From positions 1,413,501-1,477,500 of the forward strand of contig JAJTWR010000021.1 of NCBI GenBank assembly GCA_021613335.1: a stretch of DNA of 64,000 bases. Reading direction: 5' to 3'. A model generated the notes under the pieces. It saw only the letters and a program-made list of their open reading frames with translations, ran no database searches and was not told where the DNA came from. Position 1 is the stretch's first letter. Every line of letters begins with the position of its first letter. Position numbers and translations under genes: made by a program. The stretch is from Whitmania pigra. Taxonomy: Eukaryota; Annelida; Clitellata; Hirudinida; Haemopidae. Below are positions 25,314 through 36,625 of this stretch, one piece after another.

Positions 25314-25759
25314 TTGAAAGTTATTATGTATATATATTATTATATAGCGCCGTTTGATCTAGCATCTTATTCTTTGGTACCATGCTTGGCATAAAATATA
25401 TATGAGCCATTTTAGTAAAAATAACGATAATGAAGAACGAACCAGAGACGAAGAGATATTTGTTTAAATCGATCACTATCAAGCTAAAATTAGATTCAAT
25501 TAGAAAATTAGTAAAATATGTCTTTAACGTTGAGGTGGCGATTAAAATATTTCTGACCACTTCTTCTTTTACAAAGCCAAAGAAACTATTTCTAAAATCT
25601 TTAATCTCTTTGATAAACTTATAGATATCTGAATAAATAAAATGATCTCGTTGTGTAAGTTTTTAAAACATGTATATTTGTATTAAAAGCTAATACATAT
25701 ATGCATGGAAGGATTTGTGCTAGCAATTGTAAGTTTGTACCTTTTTCCGAGATGGTCAT
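22366..25759 (-). CDS. unidentified multi-exon protein-coding gene
   Basis: At least 14 minus-strand exons with GT-AG borders, most with matching phases. Coordinates in coding order: 25759-25741 (ATG at 25759), 25628-25381 (end uncertain), 25250-25162 (start uncertain), 25075-24999, 24887-24802, 24732-24608, 24506-24417, 24289-24213, 24102-23950, 23781-23665, 23558-23286, 22828-22683, 22585-22492 and 22440-22366 with stop TAA. About 520-560 residues. The N-terminal part has one hydrophobic stretch (YLFVSGSFFIIVIF). The rest looks largely alpha-helical, with segments such as NFPRLLLDHLYAYFMSSNDE, FLSYMLSLVNIFCSEFRFVS and PRGQEHYIDDLLMIISGEK. I do not recognise the family; a helical-repeat scaffold is one possibility. 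The junction between the second and third exons does not keep phase with the sites I chose. Exon quality and phase agreement make the gene itself likely. Confidence 0.7.
22878..22998. mobile_element. MITE-like element, copy 1 (in an intron)
   Basis: GC-rich compared with its surroundings. It begins GGGACGTAATTTTTGGG and ends GGCTGAAATGACGTCCG, imperfect inverted termini. The right end matches the right end of the element at 39790-39934 (GAAAAGCCGAAATGATGTCC there). It lies in an intron of the unidentified gene. Confidence 0.5.
25278..25313. repeat. (TTA)n microsatellite
   Basis: Twelve or so ATT/TTA units, inside the region where the splice junction of the unidentified gene is unresolved. 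Confidence 0.9.
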
Positions 25760-25772
25760 TTTTTGGTATTTT

Positions 25773-26284
25773 CTGAAATAAAATTATTGGTTGCTATTAA
25801 ATAATACCCAACTAACTTTATAAGGAAATAATAGTGTAACTACGCCGTTTACCTACTTAGTCAAATAATGTTTTAATGCTCTTTTTCTCAAAAGTTGGGT
25901 TGTAGCAAATGTTTGATTATGAACGTGTCTCCTAGTTCTCAGTTTAGACTTAGTTATCCAAATTTTGTGTCTCGAATATGATTTCAACTATAAATATGTA
26001 GTTCGATAAATGGTTGTCAAATCAATCCATAAAAAAGATATTAAATACGAAGTCGCATAAATTAATAAAAAATTATTACTTTTATTTATTTTCACATGTA
26101 TTCACTTGCCTTCCGCCAGCAGATACTTATTGTAAAGTTCTTCTTTCCTACTTATTGGGATATGTCGAGCGGAATCAAATCGAAGCGACAAATCAAAATT
26201 CTAATATTTATAAAGCGAATCTTATTCAAAATCACAAAGCGTCAATGAAAATGCAAAAGAAACCGACATCAAGCCACAACTAAG
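25773..26284. other. AT-rich spacer upstream of the unidentified gene
   Basis: An 89-codon plus-strand frame at 26014-26283 has no recognisable domain and AT-driven composition; it is not called as a gene. Confidence 0.4.
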
Positions 26285-26410
26285 CAGAGATGGGCTTTAA
26301 CTACTTAAAAAGTAGTTAGTAACTATTTTTAAACTACTTTTTAAATAAGTAGTTAGTAACTACTCCTTAACTACTTGCATTGTAGGTAACTACTTTTTAA
26401 CTCCTTTTCA
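26285..26410 (+). mobile_element. hAT-type terminal sequence with self-complementary sub-repeats
   Basis: CAGAGATGGGC at 26285-26295 is a common terminal motif of hAT DNA transposons. It is followed by repeated units around AGTAGTTAGTAACTACT, themselves near-palindromic. The opposite end was not found, so the element's extent is unknown. Confidence 0.45.
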
Positions 26411-26598
26411 GTTGACATTTGATAAAAAGTATTTTCTGGACAACTGAACAAGACATAATTTATTAGCATATTTATTTACACTAGTGTAACATTATCAACA
26501 AAATTTTATTGTCCAAATTAATCAAAAACAGAAGTATACAATGGATGTTTTAGGCGATCTCTAAATAAATCATCATGTCGATATGATTATCCGATAAT

Positions 26599-27231
26599 TT
26601 ACATAAAATCTATGTATGATCTATGTACTGGTTGGTGAAGTTGAGTGGCTGACGATGAGCGAAGACCAGGTGTTTGGCGGCGATCTAGTAGGTGATGGAG
26701 ATAAGGTGGGGTCGATGTTGCTAGAGTGTGATATGTCATGAGGGAAATTTTGAAAGTGATACGACTATGGATCGGCAACCAGTGCAATTTCTTCAGACGG
26801 TCCATGCTATTGAGGGTAGGGTTGAGGAGGACAAGCTTGGCAAGCTTGTTTTGGACGCGTTGCAAGGATTGAATTAAAGAAGCAGATGTGCCATAAAGAA
26901 GAGAGTTACAATAGTCTAAGTGAGAGAGAACAAGGCAGCGTGCAAGGGCGGAAGTTATATCAACGGAAAGTAGAGGACGGATGTGCCGGATAGCCCAGAT
27001 GAGATGATTGCAGGATTTGATAATAGAAGCGGAATGTTCTTTAAAGGTGAGGCGTGAATCAAAAAGTAATACCGAGGAGCTTGAGGGTATTAGAGGAAAG
27101 AAGGTACCAGTTGGAAACAGTTGGATAATTGAGTAGACTTTGTACATTCCTTGCTGAGTTTGATAAATAATAGGATGTAAGTATTGCATAAATAAATTGT
27201 AATTTAGAAGTAGAATGATTATTGCTGACAC
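26599..27231 (-). mobile_element. 5'-truncated non-LTR retrotransposon (CR1/L2-type) reverse transcriptase tail
   Basis: The minus frame reads DSRLTFKEHSASIIKSCNHL, then HIRPLLS, LARCLVLSHLDYCNSLLYG, RVQNKLAKLVL and LHWLPIHSRITFKISLMTYH. This is the C-terminal part of the reverse transcriptase ORF shared by CR1, L2 and Rex1 LINEs. The active-site region lies upstream and is absent. Near 27080 an extra T in a T-run breaks the frame: the family's leucine-rich lead-in is legible only in a different frame. The true element probably starts near 27130, leaving about 530 bp of a dead copy. Confidence 0.85.
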
Positions 27232-27239
27232 TATGCTTT

Positions 27240-27760
27240 AAAACAGAGGAGGTACTTTAGCTGAATGTCTCCATCTGAGGAACACTTGCATAACCAGAAT
27301 TATGTGACATGGAATTTGTTTTGTAACTTTTCAATCTGCGAATCAAAACAAGTCGAAGGCTTTCCTAATGTCAGAAACTTTTGATTGTCATTCTTAGATT
27401 GATGGTCGATTGTGAGCTGAGCATTTTTTCTTGATAGCTTTTCAGAGTAAGTGGACAAGTAATATCAGGAATGACGTTGGAGAATCAAACCTACAGATTG
27501 TTACCAAACATGCTTCGTCAGAGTTTTAAGCGCTCGATTACTAAGTAATAATTCAGAAGTGAGAAATGGCGGTAGTAAGTTGAAATCAACAGTTAAAATT
27601 TGAAATCAAAGAAACTAGGCTTATAAAGTGATACCAAATTGTAAAATTTGAAAAAATTTATTTTTGTTCATTTTCGCAGGAGACAACATGATGCTCACAG
27701 AAGTGTTCACCTTCATCTTCATGACGGTTCTCCAGTCCATGAAAGGACCATTGAAATTGA
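27240..27760. other. spacer, no gene recognised
   Basis: No exon, RNA gene or element end is supported between the LINE tail and the microsatellite. Confidence 0.4.
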
Positions 27761-27765
27761 AATTG

Positions 27766-27867
27766 CCATTATTATTATTATTATTATTATTATTGTTATT
27801 GTCATTGTCATTGTCATTGCCATTGCCATTGCCATTGCCATTGCCATTGCCATTGCCATTGTCATTG

Positions 27868-27909
<42 letters not shown>

Positions 27910-27910
27910 A
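27766..27910. repeat. compound, mirror-ordered microsatellite
   Basis: Units run ATT, then ATTGTC, ATTGCC, back to ATTGTC, ATTATC and ATT. Open frames on both strands here (poly-Leu/Ser, poly-Ile/Ala, poly-Asn/Asp) are by-products. Confidence 0.95.
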
Positions 27911-28029
27911 GAAGACTTCTTGATGTTGTTTTGTTGTGCTTGTTGGAAGAGGTTAAAGCATTGAATATTAAGTTACAAGTTGAGTTCAGCCATGGCATTC
28001 TGTTGTTGATCCACAGATGCTGTTGAATT

Positions 28030-28718
28030 CTTGACTTTTGGTTAGAAGCATAAAGGGATAGTTATAAAGTTATGCTAGATCTGCCTCGTTGCCAGCTATC
28101 AAGGGAAATTTTAAAGTTAGACAAGTTAGTGTAGTTTTGTAATATGTAATTTCGAGTAGTTAAATCTTGCTGCTGGAACAGCTAATATGCCTACATGGAC
28201 TTGAGACAGTTCTTGAAACTGTCTTTGGATGTGATGTACAGTATATTTGCAGCTGGTGATTTTAGTTGCACAGCAGCTTTTCCAGGACTTTTAAAGTTTT
28301 GCTGAGTAAGATGGGCAGTGTTAAGTTACTAGTGAAAATTATGTATTGAATTTGACATCATTTGAGCTGCCAGCAAATAATAACTGGTGGAATTGGCCAT
28401 GGACACTCTATGCCAGTTTTAGCCCATGCTGTTTATTTAAGGTAATTGAGTTGGAACAGATTGTTAAGACATTTTATGTAAGAATATTTATAAATGACAA
28501 ATAAAACTCTAAAGGCATAATAAACAAACATAAAACTAGATATTAATAGTCCAATGCATTGAATTATTTCATAAATAAAGATACTTCAAATATATCTCCG
28601 TTAGCGTTAGACTTATGAATTTAATTGACAAAATATTGCAGCACTTTGGTTTAAAACAAAATTCAAATTAATCACTGCATTTATTTAACATAGAAAATTA
28701 TATGTCTCAAAAAGCACC
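28030..28718. other. spacer, no gene recognised
   Basis: AT-rich; nothing supportable beyond short open frames. Confidence 0.4.
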
Positions 28719-28871
28719 TATTCATTTGTAAAATTCTGAAAATAAAAATATACTTGGTTCACGGCGCTTACTCATCCCTTTACCACCCAACTTTGCGTGA
28801 TACACCGACTCAGCATCCTCGGTGCATGCTTCGTCTAGAAATCGTTGAATCTTAGGTACCTTAAGGTAGGC
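28719..28871 (-). CDS. orphan 3' terminal exon candidate
   Basis: After a CCAGTAG acceptor-like site the minus strand is open for 50 codons, beginning AYLKVPKIQRFLDEACTEDA and including ESVYHAKLGGKGMSKRREP, then TAG. The charged, non-repetitive composition is unlike the AT-rich surroundings. No upstream exon was identified to the right and no family was recognised. It could be the last exon of a gene whose other exons I missed, or a relic. Confidence 0.3.
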
Positions 28872-28879
28872 CTACTGGT

Positions 28880-29814
28880 CAATTTCCTTTTACTCTGATT
28901 ACGCCTGATTTGAGAATCAGAAACAAATGTGTTGACATCCGCAACTTTGTTGGCAACGAGTATTGCTGAGTTTTCAGATCACTTTTAGACATAAACAACA
29001 AATGTTGTGAGTGAACAGATTATGAATGTGGGTGGCCAGACTGTTGCTTAAATGGCGATAGCTCGATTGTAATTGTCAGTGTGCGCAATAATCTACCATG
29101 TGAGCGCTAGCCACTTGAGCTAAAATCTGAGAAATGTGTGATGTCACTAATGCTTCCTAGCATTCATCAATTTGGTCCGAACAGTTTAAATTTTCATCGG
29201 CATCCAAACCAGTAACTTCTCAACAAATTCTTTATAAAAAGAATATCTGCACAATTTTGATAAATTAATTGAATAAAATACAAGTTAAGAAATAAAAAAT
29301 AAGTAAATATACAGGATCTATGTACCTCTAAGGCGCACTAAATTGAGTAAGTCTTAAGTAGGTCGAACATATGGTTATGTAAATAAGTTATAGATTGATT
29401 GGAATATCATGATCAATCATGTTTCGTTACATAACCCATACCAATTAACAAGGTAATGCTACTTCGAAGTTACAGTTATTTCAATTTTGAAAACAAATAT
29501 AAACCACTATTATTTAAATAACAAATATAATACTTCATTTTAAAAATACTTAATCATTTTTCTTCAATATCGATTTTATAGCATTTTTAAATAAAATAAT
29601 TGTGAATGACTATTTTTTATGTTTTTATTTTAATGTAAAACATAAAATACAATTTTACAAAAATTTTGAAGTATGTACAACATGGAAAGTATATATTCAA
29701 TTTGTTTGTTTCTTTGATTCTCGATCTCCATTGTGTCGGCTTGCTCTCGATCAGTTCTCGGTCCGATCGCGTTTGGTTTTCAGTGTTTTTTTCAAGACAA
29801 TCGAAGTTAGAAGA
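28880..29814. other. intergenic region upstream of the hnRNP gene
   Basis: No gene supported. Just ahead of the ATG (29720-29814) the sequence becomes more GC-rich with repeated TCTCGATC-like motifs, the likely promoter and 5' UTR; no clear TATA box. Confidence 0.4.
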
Positions 29815-31561
29815 ATGGCTTGCGAAGCTGCGTTAGTATTCTATATTTGAATGTCTTATTTTTGATGATTTCTCGATAGCGTGGGTGCGGGTTGAAGCGA
29901 AGCGTTGTCCGAATGTTCACGCCATTTTTTCTATTCACAAAATCGGATTTCGATTAAATATTGTAATTTTCCTGAAATAAGTTGTGCCGTTGATTTAGTT
30001 TTTTATTATCGTTTGAGGATTTACAGTTGTTTATGAATTCGTTAGACAAAGGAGAGCACAAAATAGAATTAAATGGTTTCTATTTTTTAAACAGGAAAAT
30101 GTTTGTTGGTGGAATTGCCAGAGAAACTACTGAAGGTTCAAACAATATTTATTTTCATAGCTTATGATCAAATTCTTGACAATATCGATGTTTGTAGATG
30201 AGCTTCAAAATTACTTTTCGAAATATGGAAATCTGGTTGAATGCAACCTGAAGAAAGATCCATTCACTGGATTTTCTAGAGGATTTGCATTTATCACATT
30301 TGATGATCCTGCTGCTGTTGATCTGGTGGGTTTTATGATAAATTGCAATTATTTTTAGCTACACATTATATTATCACCTGAATACACTTGAAAATCAAAC
30401 AATTACTTCAGGTCATAGCAGAGTCATCACACACACTAGGTGGTAAGACAATAGATCCTAAGAAAATGAGGCCAAAGGGTGCAGTTCAAGACTGCACAAA
30501 GATCTTTGTTGGAGGTGTGGACCCTAACCTGTCAGAAGGAGAAATTAGAGATTACTTTCAACAATTTGGCCAGGTAAGCAGTGAATAGGTTTTTGGTTCC
30601 CAATGTGTGCTTAAAGCACTGAAAACATTGTTCCCAGATTGAGTCCATAAATCTTCCATTCGACAAAGAAAGGAACATGAGGAAGGGATTCTGCTTTATA
30701 AACTTCGAATCTTCAGAATCTGTCGATTCTATCTGCACCACAGCCAAACACCCACTCGGTGGAAGAGAGGTGAGTTGAAACTAATTTGACCGTCGGACAG
30801 GTTTTGTTGCAGATACACAATCACGTGATTGTTTGGAGGCACTTGATTGATATGAGACTATCATCGAGGCTCATGACCTGAAGGAGACATTTTTTTGCAG
30901 CAGGAAGGAAGAATGGAGCAAAGGGATTGAGGGATCTAGGATTTTCTGTCGCCAACTTTGCATTGTTTGTCGCATGGAGTGAGACAGTAGCCTCTCTCTC
31001 TCTCTCTGTAGCTCGAATGACATTTTTAATTTTTTTCTTAAACTTAATTCTTTAAACTACATTGATTTAATTTTTATGGTAAATGGATGTAATGAACTTC
31101 CCTCTTTATTCAAGGTTGATGTAAGGAGGGCTACACCCCAAGAGCCGAGGAATGGTGCATCACGTGGAGGTTTCAGGCCAAGAGGAGGTAGTGGGCCAAC
31201 CCGACTAATGTTTTTGATGTGGTTAGACAAGGTTATTGTCATTGCTTTCAATTGTGGTTCTTATGTTTACAGGTAGCGCTGGATGGATGGGTGGCATGAG
31301 AAATCAGCAACCAGTGCACATGGGCATGCCATACAACAATTTTGCATCCTATTATGGTCAGGAGGTCCCATATGGAGGATATTCATCTTACCCTGACAAT
31401 GGAATGTCTGATAGCCAAGGTATAGTCTTTGAAATTAGATTAAAGTTTGGAAACACAGTTTTCAGAGTTTGTTTCTTGGAGCAGGTGGTCAAAGACAACA
31501 GATGAACATGAATGGAAGAAGCAACAGAGGAGGAATGAATGACAGATACCAGCCCTATTGA
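29815..31561 (+). CDS. two-RRM heterogeneous nuclear ribonucleoprotein (hnRNP A/B-D, squid-like)
   Basis: Nuclear RNA-binding protein of the hnRNP A/B/D/DAZAP1 group, which acts in splicing, mRNA export and stability. Eight exons: 29815-29831, 30095-30135, 30198-30325, 30412-30573, 30638-30769, 31115-31187, 31273-31419 and 31485-31561. All are phase-consistent, giving 258 residues. RRM1 has RNP2 KMFVGGI and RNP1 RGFAFITF. RRM2 has RNP2 KIFVGGV and RNP1 KGFCFINF. A Gly/Arg/Tyr-rich tail with RGGFRPRGG and YGGYSSY follows, ending RYQPY, a PY-type nuclear localisation end as in hnRNP D. The ATG is 10 nt into a purine-rich context, with the first coding exon only 17 nt. Two RRMs plus a glycine-rich tail exclude one-RRM families. 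Orthology within the hnRNP A/B, D, squid and musashi set is not settled. Confidence 0.93.
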
Positions 31562-34500
31562 TTGTATGAGCATTTCTACGACATTACAAACTGCTTGTTG
31601 TCATTAATTTTTTGTAAATTCACAAAAATTTTGGTAGCAACTATAAATCATTGAGGCTATTGAGAGTTGTGTTTGTTTGCATTTTATTGGTTGTGGTTGC
31701 GTGTTGTGTTGTCTTTTATTAGTTAATTTATGGCACTTTGCAGCATGCTGAGTTTGGTAGGATGCTGTCCACTTACCAGGGGTTTATGGTTACTTTCACT
31801 TATCGTTTTCGAAGTTGTCTGAGTGAAGTTGTAAATCTTTTGGACTGGAGGCGTTACTTGGATTAGAGATGGGAGGGTTTTGAGTGGGCATAGCCTGCTG
31901 TGAAATGAAATTAAAAAAAGATTTTGGTTGTAGATTGGTAGTGCGTGATCTGTTGGGGAGTTGTGGTGTTCTGAATCTTGTCGCCTTGTCTTTTCTTTGG
32001 GGGTCTGTACGGCAGTCAATTAGAATGTTTCAGAAGGGATAACGACTGGCGAGTTGGAGGGTGGCATTAAAATTAACTGCGAAAAATGTTAGCTGGCATG
32101 GTTTATGTAAACTATTAGGTATTTTTGATTGCCAGGTCTTGATCTAAGGTTGTATCCCAAAGTATTGTGAATTTCCAGGTTCTCTTAATCATCTTCTAAG
32201 CTGTAGGTAACGTTTTACAACAAAGGCTAGATTATCTTATGGGAAATTAAACGTTAAAATCACCAAATGTCTATAACTATTTTAATTACAATGGTCTATT
32301 TTTGCGGATTATTATATGAATGTTCTTTATATTTTGTTTCACATTTTGTCAAAAGTCGTCCAATTTGGTTTAAAAACTCACCACTATGTTGTTCGACGAC
32401 GTTCAAGTGCTTCATCACAAAAATTACAATGTGGAACATTACAGCTGTCACGCGAAAATTTGGTTAATTTTCCCAACTGCAAAGAGCTCAAAAACCTCCC
32501 AATACTGAGTTTTTCCTTGCCTTTGCAAAGCATGAGAGTCATCTGGATTTGTTGTCAAAAGAATTCCGGGAAACATTTCGTGATTTTTCATCATTTGAAC
32601 AAACCGTGCATTATTCTCAGCATCATTCACTTTTGATTTTGTCAAGTCAGAGGAAAACTTGCAGATGGAACTACTAGAAATGCAGTCGGATTGCACACTC
32701 AAAGCAAAGCATCTTGCTTCTTTTCATATCTTCCTGAAAAGTTTACAAACTTCAGAAAGTTTGCAACTAGGTTGACCAAAGTTGGAACTGCGAATACATT
32801 TCAGCCAGATATACGAAAAATTGTCGTAAAAAGGAGCAATGAAGCCACAGGACAAAACACTAAAGATGATTAAATTGTATTGAATAACTGTTAAATTTGG
32901 TATTGTAGAGTGATAGATTATTGTACCCGTTGCAACACGCATGTTATTTAAATTTTATTAAATAGAATTACAATAATGTTTTTTAGGTTTGTTGGTGAGG
33001 CCAGTTTGAATACTGAAATTATCTTATGCGGCCCACGGTAATATTTGAGTTTGACATGCCTGATGACATGATTTGACCTACAAATTAAAATGGATAAAAG
33101 AGGAAACTATCTACAATGATTTAGAGGGGACATAAGACTTCAGAACTTTCACTGAATAGTCTCGAAACTCAATGATAATTTTGCTTTTGTCAGCTACTTT
33201 CATGCTCTCCGTTGCCCCATAACATTTATTTAAATATGAAAATAAATATTAAAATATGAAATATATTTAATATTCAATTATATTTGCCTGTTGGATCTTT
33301 CTATGCGTGAGTAATGCTTTGAGCATTTTTCATGTCAAAGAATTATTTTGAAGGAGTTATTTTATTTCTTAGCAGTGTACAGAAATATCTGTGAATGTTT
33401 GGAGACTTAGGCCTTTTTCTAATATATCAAAATTAAAATTTAATTTCATACTAGTTGTGGCAAGCAGTGTTTATGACCACTACTAACTGAAAAATAAACG
33501 AATAATATTAGTAACATTAAATGTTGTCGCTTTTTAACCCTCAAAGTGGTTGCTTTCCTCAGTTTTCGTGGATCAAACCTTTAGATCCGTGTGAGATTGT
33601 AAAACTTCAAAGCTTGAGCAAGAGAAAATGATTTCAACTATTTTTTAGTTTATACAACTTCGCACATAATTTTGTGTCGAAAATACTTCCAGTCTTTAGG
33701 TATTTTCGGGAATAGTGTTTTGTGAGCTTTGTAGTATATTTACCGATGAAACTTTCTCAGAGTGTGAAGATGGACCTGAGGTTTTCTTACGAACACGAAA
33801 GTAAAAGTTGTGTCATTAGTAACGATTTTCCGCCACAAAGAGATTGTCGGTATGTTGGTCTTTCCTTCCTGGCTAGCGTTTTGAAGCAGTTCTCTCTTGT
33901 CTGTAATTGAAGGGCCAATCAGCTGAAAGATGTGGGAATCTCCATTTATAAAAAAACAAAGTTTAATAAAAAAGAGGAAAAAGCCATTTTCAACAGGAAA
34001 CCATTTGATAAGTCAAATTAATTGCAAGACATCACAACCGCGATGCAGGTAACCCTAGAATGTAAATGTAAAAACGTAAAAACGACGACTGCTGATTGTT
34101 TCAATTGTAACTGATTAACAATGTTAACTTGGTTCACGTGATCGATTACTCATGAATTACTTCTTAAGTTAATTAATAATTAAATTTTTAGTAATAAGTT
34201 GGTGCCACACTAAAGTCTCTGGCCACTTTCGCTTTACTTTGTGCAAACAATTTTTAACCAAAATCTTTGACTTGACAAAATTGTTTAAGTTTTAAGTTTT
34301 CCGACGTCTGACAATAATTGAAACTATAAGTGCACTATTGAGTCTAATTGGATATTGACCATATTTGGCGGATATTGTCTTATGGTGCTTCGGATTATTT
34401 AACGGGTGATTGATTAATCATGATAATATCTCATCATCACAGTCATCCCTGTCACAGAAATCTTTGAAAAATCTTTTTAAAATTATCACCGACTCATCAT

Positions 34501-36400
34501 TATCACATAATTTTTCAAAACATCTTAGTGTTACTAACTTCCTATGAAATGCTATTCTCAAGATCACATGAAGCGACTCATTATTATTATTATTAGTCTG
34601 GTGTTTTCATTATGTGAATTAATTGGGTTGAGTCAAGATTTGTAACTGTCATTATGTCATTATTACACTCCAAATTATCAACTAGAATATGAGTGAGTAT
34701 CATCATCACAATCACCATTGTCTTCATCTCTTTCAGTAATGCAGGCTCTCTTTAAAAGATATCTGAGGATATGATTGTCGATTGTAGTATTGTTCAGTTC
34801 ATGCTCAAACATAAAATTGACCAGTAATTAGATTTAACTGATTTTATGACGATGTAATTAGAGATATTTAGTGCAATAATTTGCAAATTTAAATGGAATG
34901 CTTTTTAGAAAACGACGATTAATGAATTTAAGTTTCAGTGTTTTTAAATGATTTTTTAAGGATGTCTTTTTTTATGGCTGTTTTAATAGAAGCAGGAATT
35001 TATTTGTAGATGTTTTATTTGTGACGATAATAATAATAATAATAAAAAAAAATAATAATAACAATAATAATAATAATAATAATAATAATAGTAATATTAT
35101 AATAATGCTAATTTTTCAACATTGACAATTCTCAATATTATTTACCATAGATTTAATCAATTAGTAAATAAACGATCATCTAAGCTTTTATGCTTAGTCA
35201 AACTCATAAATATGTATGTTCTAGCTGTTCAGACGTACACACACTCAAATTCATCTTATAGTTCTTAATCAAGGAGTGGTTTAGATAGGAGCCAACAATT
35301 AGAGCACATTATTAATTCAATTATAATTTGTCGAAATAATTATAAGAGACCGAACAATTAATCCACGTCGATCCCGTCTTAAGTGAAAGATTAATATCGT
35401 AAAGAATTAATGAGCGTAATTTTAAGTATTTTTAGGAAACCATCAGCGAATTTCTTCTCGAAAATTGAAACCAAGTTAAAGCGAAACTGGTCTCCATGAG
35501 AAAGATAGACTCTGAGCAATAATAGTAATAATGATAATAATAGTAATAATTATATATAATATTTATTATATTAATAGTAATAATTATAATAATAACATTG
35601 ACGAACAATTGATTAAGGTAATTTAACTAACGAGCATATCTATTATTTTGCATGGATGTTGATTGTTATTAAATTTTATAATCATTTGTTTACGAGTAAA
35701 TCTAATTTTTATTCAAGATATCATTGCCTTTCATAGCAGTTTCGCCCTTGTAACTCAACAACATCTGATCATGTGTTAACGGGGAACTGCGAAACAACGA
35801 AGACTGGCAATTAAGGACAAATTATCAGAAAGCAAGGAAATTGATAGCAGATGCACTTTCAATGAAGATCATTGCCTCAAAAATATCGCGTCTCATCATT
35901 CAGAACACTCAACGTTTCTCGTGCTGTGGAGATGATGAAATGGAGAGAGGGTGTCAGTTGCTGATGCGATGAGAAAATGGACTCCCCTATGAGTAGCATC
36001 TAAATGCTCCCTAATGGCAGATGCTAAATTTCAAAGGGCGGCATTACAAAGAAGCTAGTAATTGCAGGATTTATTTGTCGTGGGAATCCAGGACTGCAAT
36101 TACACCGAGAGACATTTTGTAACTTGGTCTATCTTTATCTCGCATCTTCTCACGATGGCTTTATCTTGGGAGTTTGTTGTAGCCTATAGCTCGTGATAAT
36201 GGATCAAGAATAATTGCCGATGACTTTGGGTCTCAATCTAGGATCTATCCATGACTAAGTTTGCTGACAGACTCTGCAAAGATTTATTTCAATTTCATTT
36301 CTTTGCAACATGTGTATCATGAATAAAGCATTTACTCAAATTGCCAATTCACAGAAACACGTGATTAGTAAAATGATTTTCTCAATTGATGTTGGCACAA
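31562..36400. other. gene-poor intergenic region
   Basis: No complete gene seen. It contains small microsatellites, for example AAT-type at 35030-35096 and 35517-35600. A possible decayed Cys/His-containing frame lies on the minus strand at about 32300-32530. The right end is the SIX3/6 3' UTR; a minus-strand AATAAA lies at 36401-36406. Confidence 0.5.
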
Positions 36401-36625
36401 TTTATTCGAAACCACAAAAAAACCGGAAAGGCACATGACAACGTCACAAGTGAGGATGGCAAGGCACAATTAAAAAAAAACGTTCATCACATTGAAGGTA
36501 GTTCATGAAACAAAACCAAAGCAAACCGAACCACAGTAAAACAACAAAAGAGGGTAGCAACAACATTTCTTTAAAATGTCTTGACTGAGATTTTAGGGCG
36601 TCCAAAAAGACTCTTAGATGAGACT

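Noticed and set aside
30990..31010. CT-rich run inside an hnRNP intron
   Set aside because: Simple repeat and polypyrimidine material; no element or exon.
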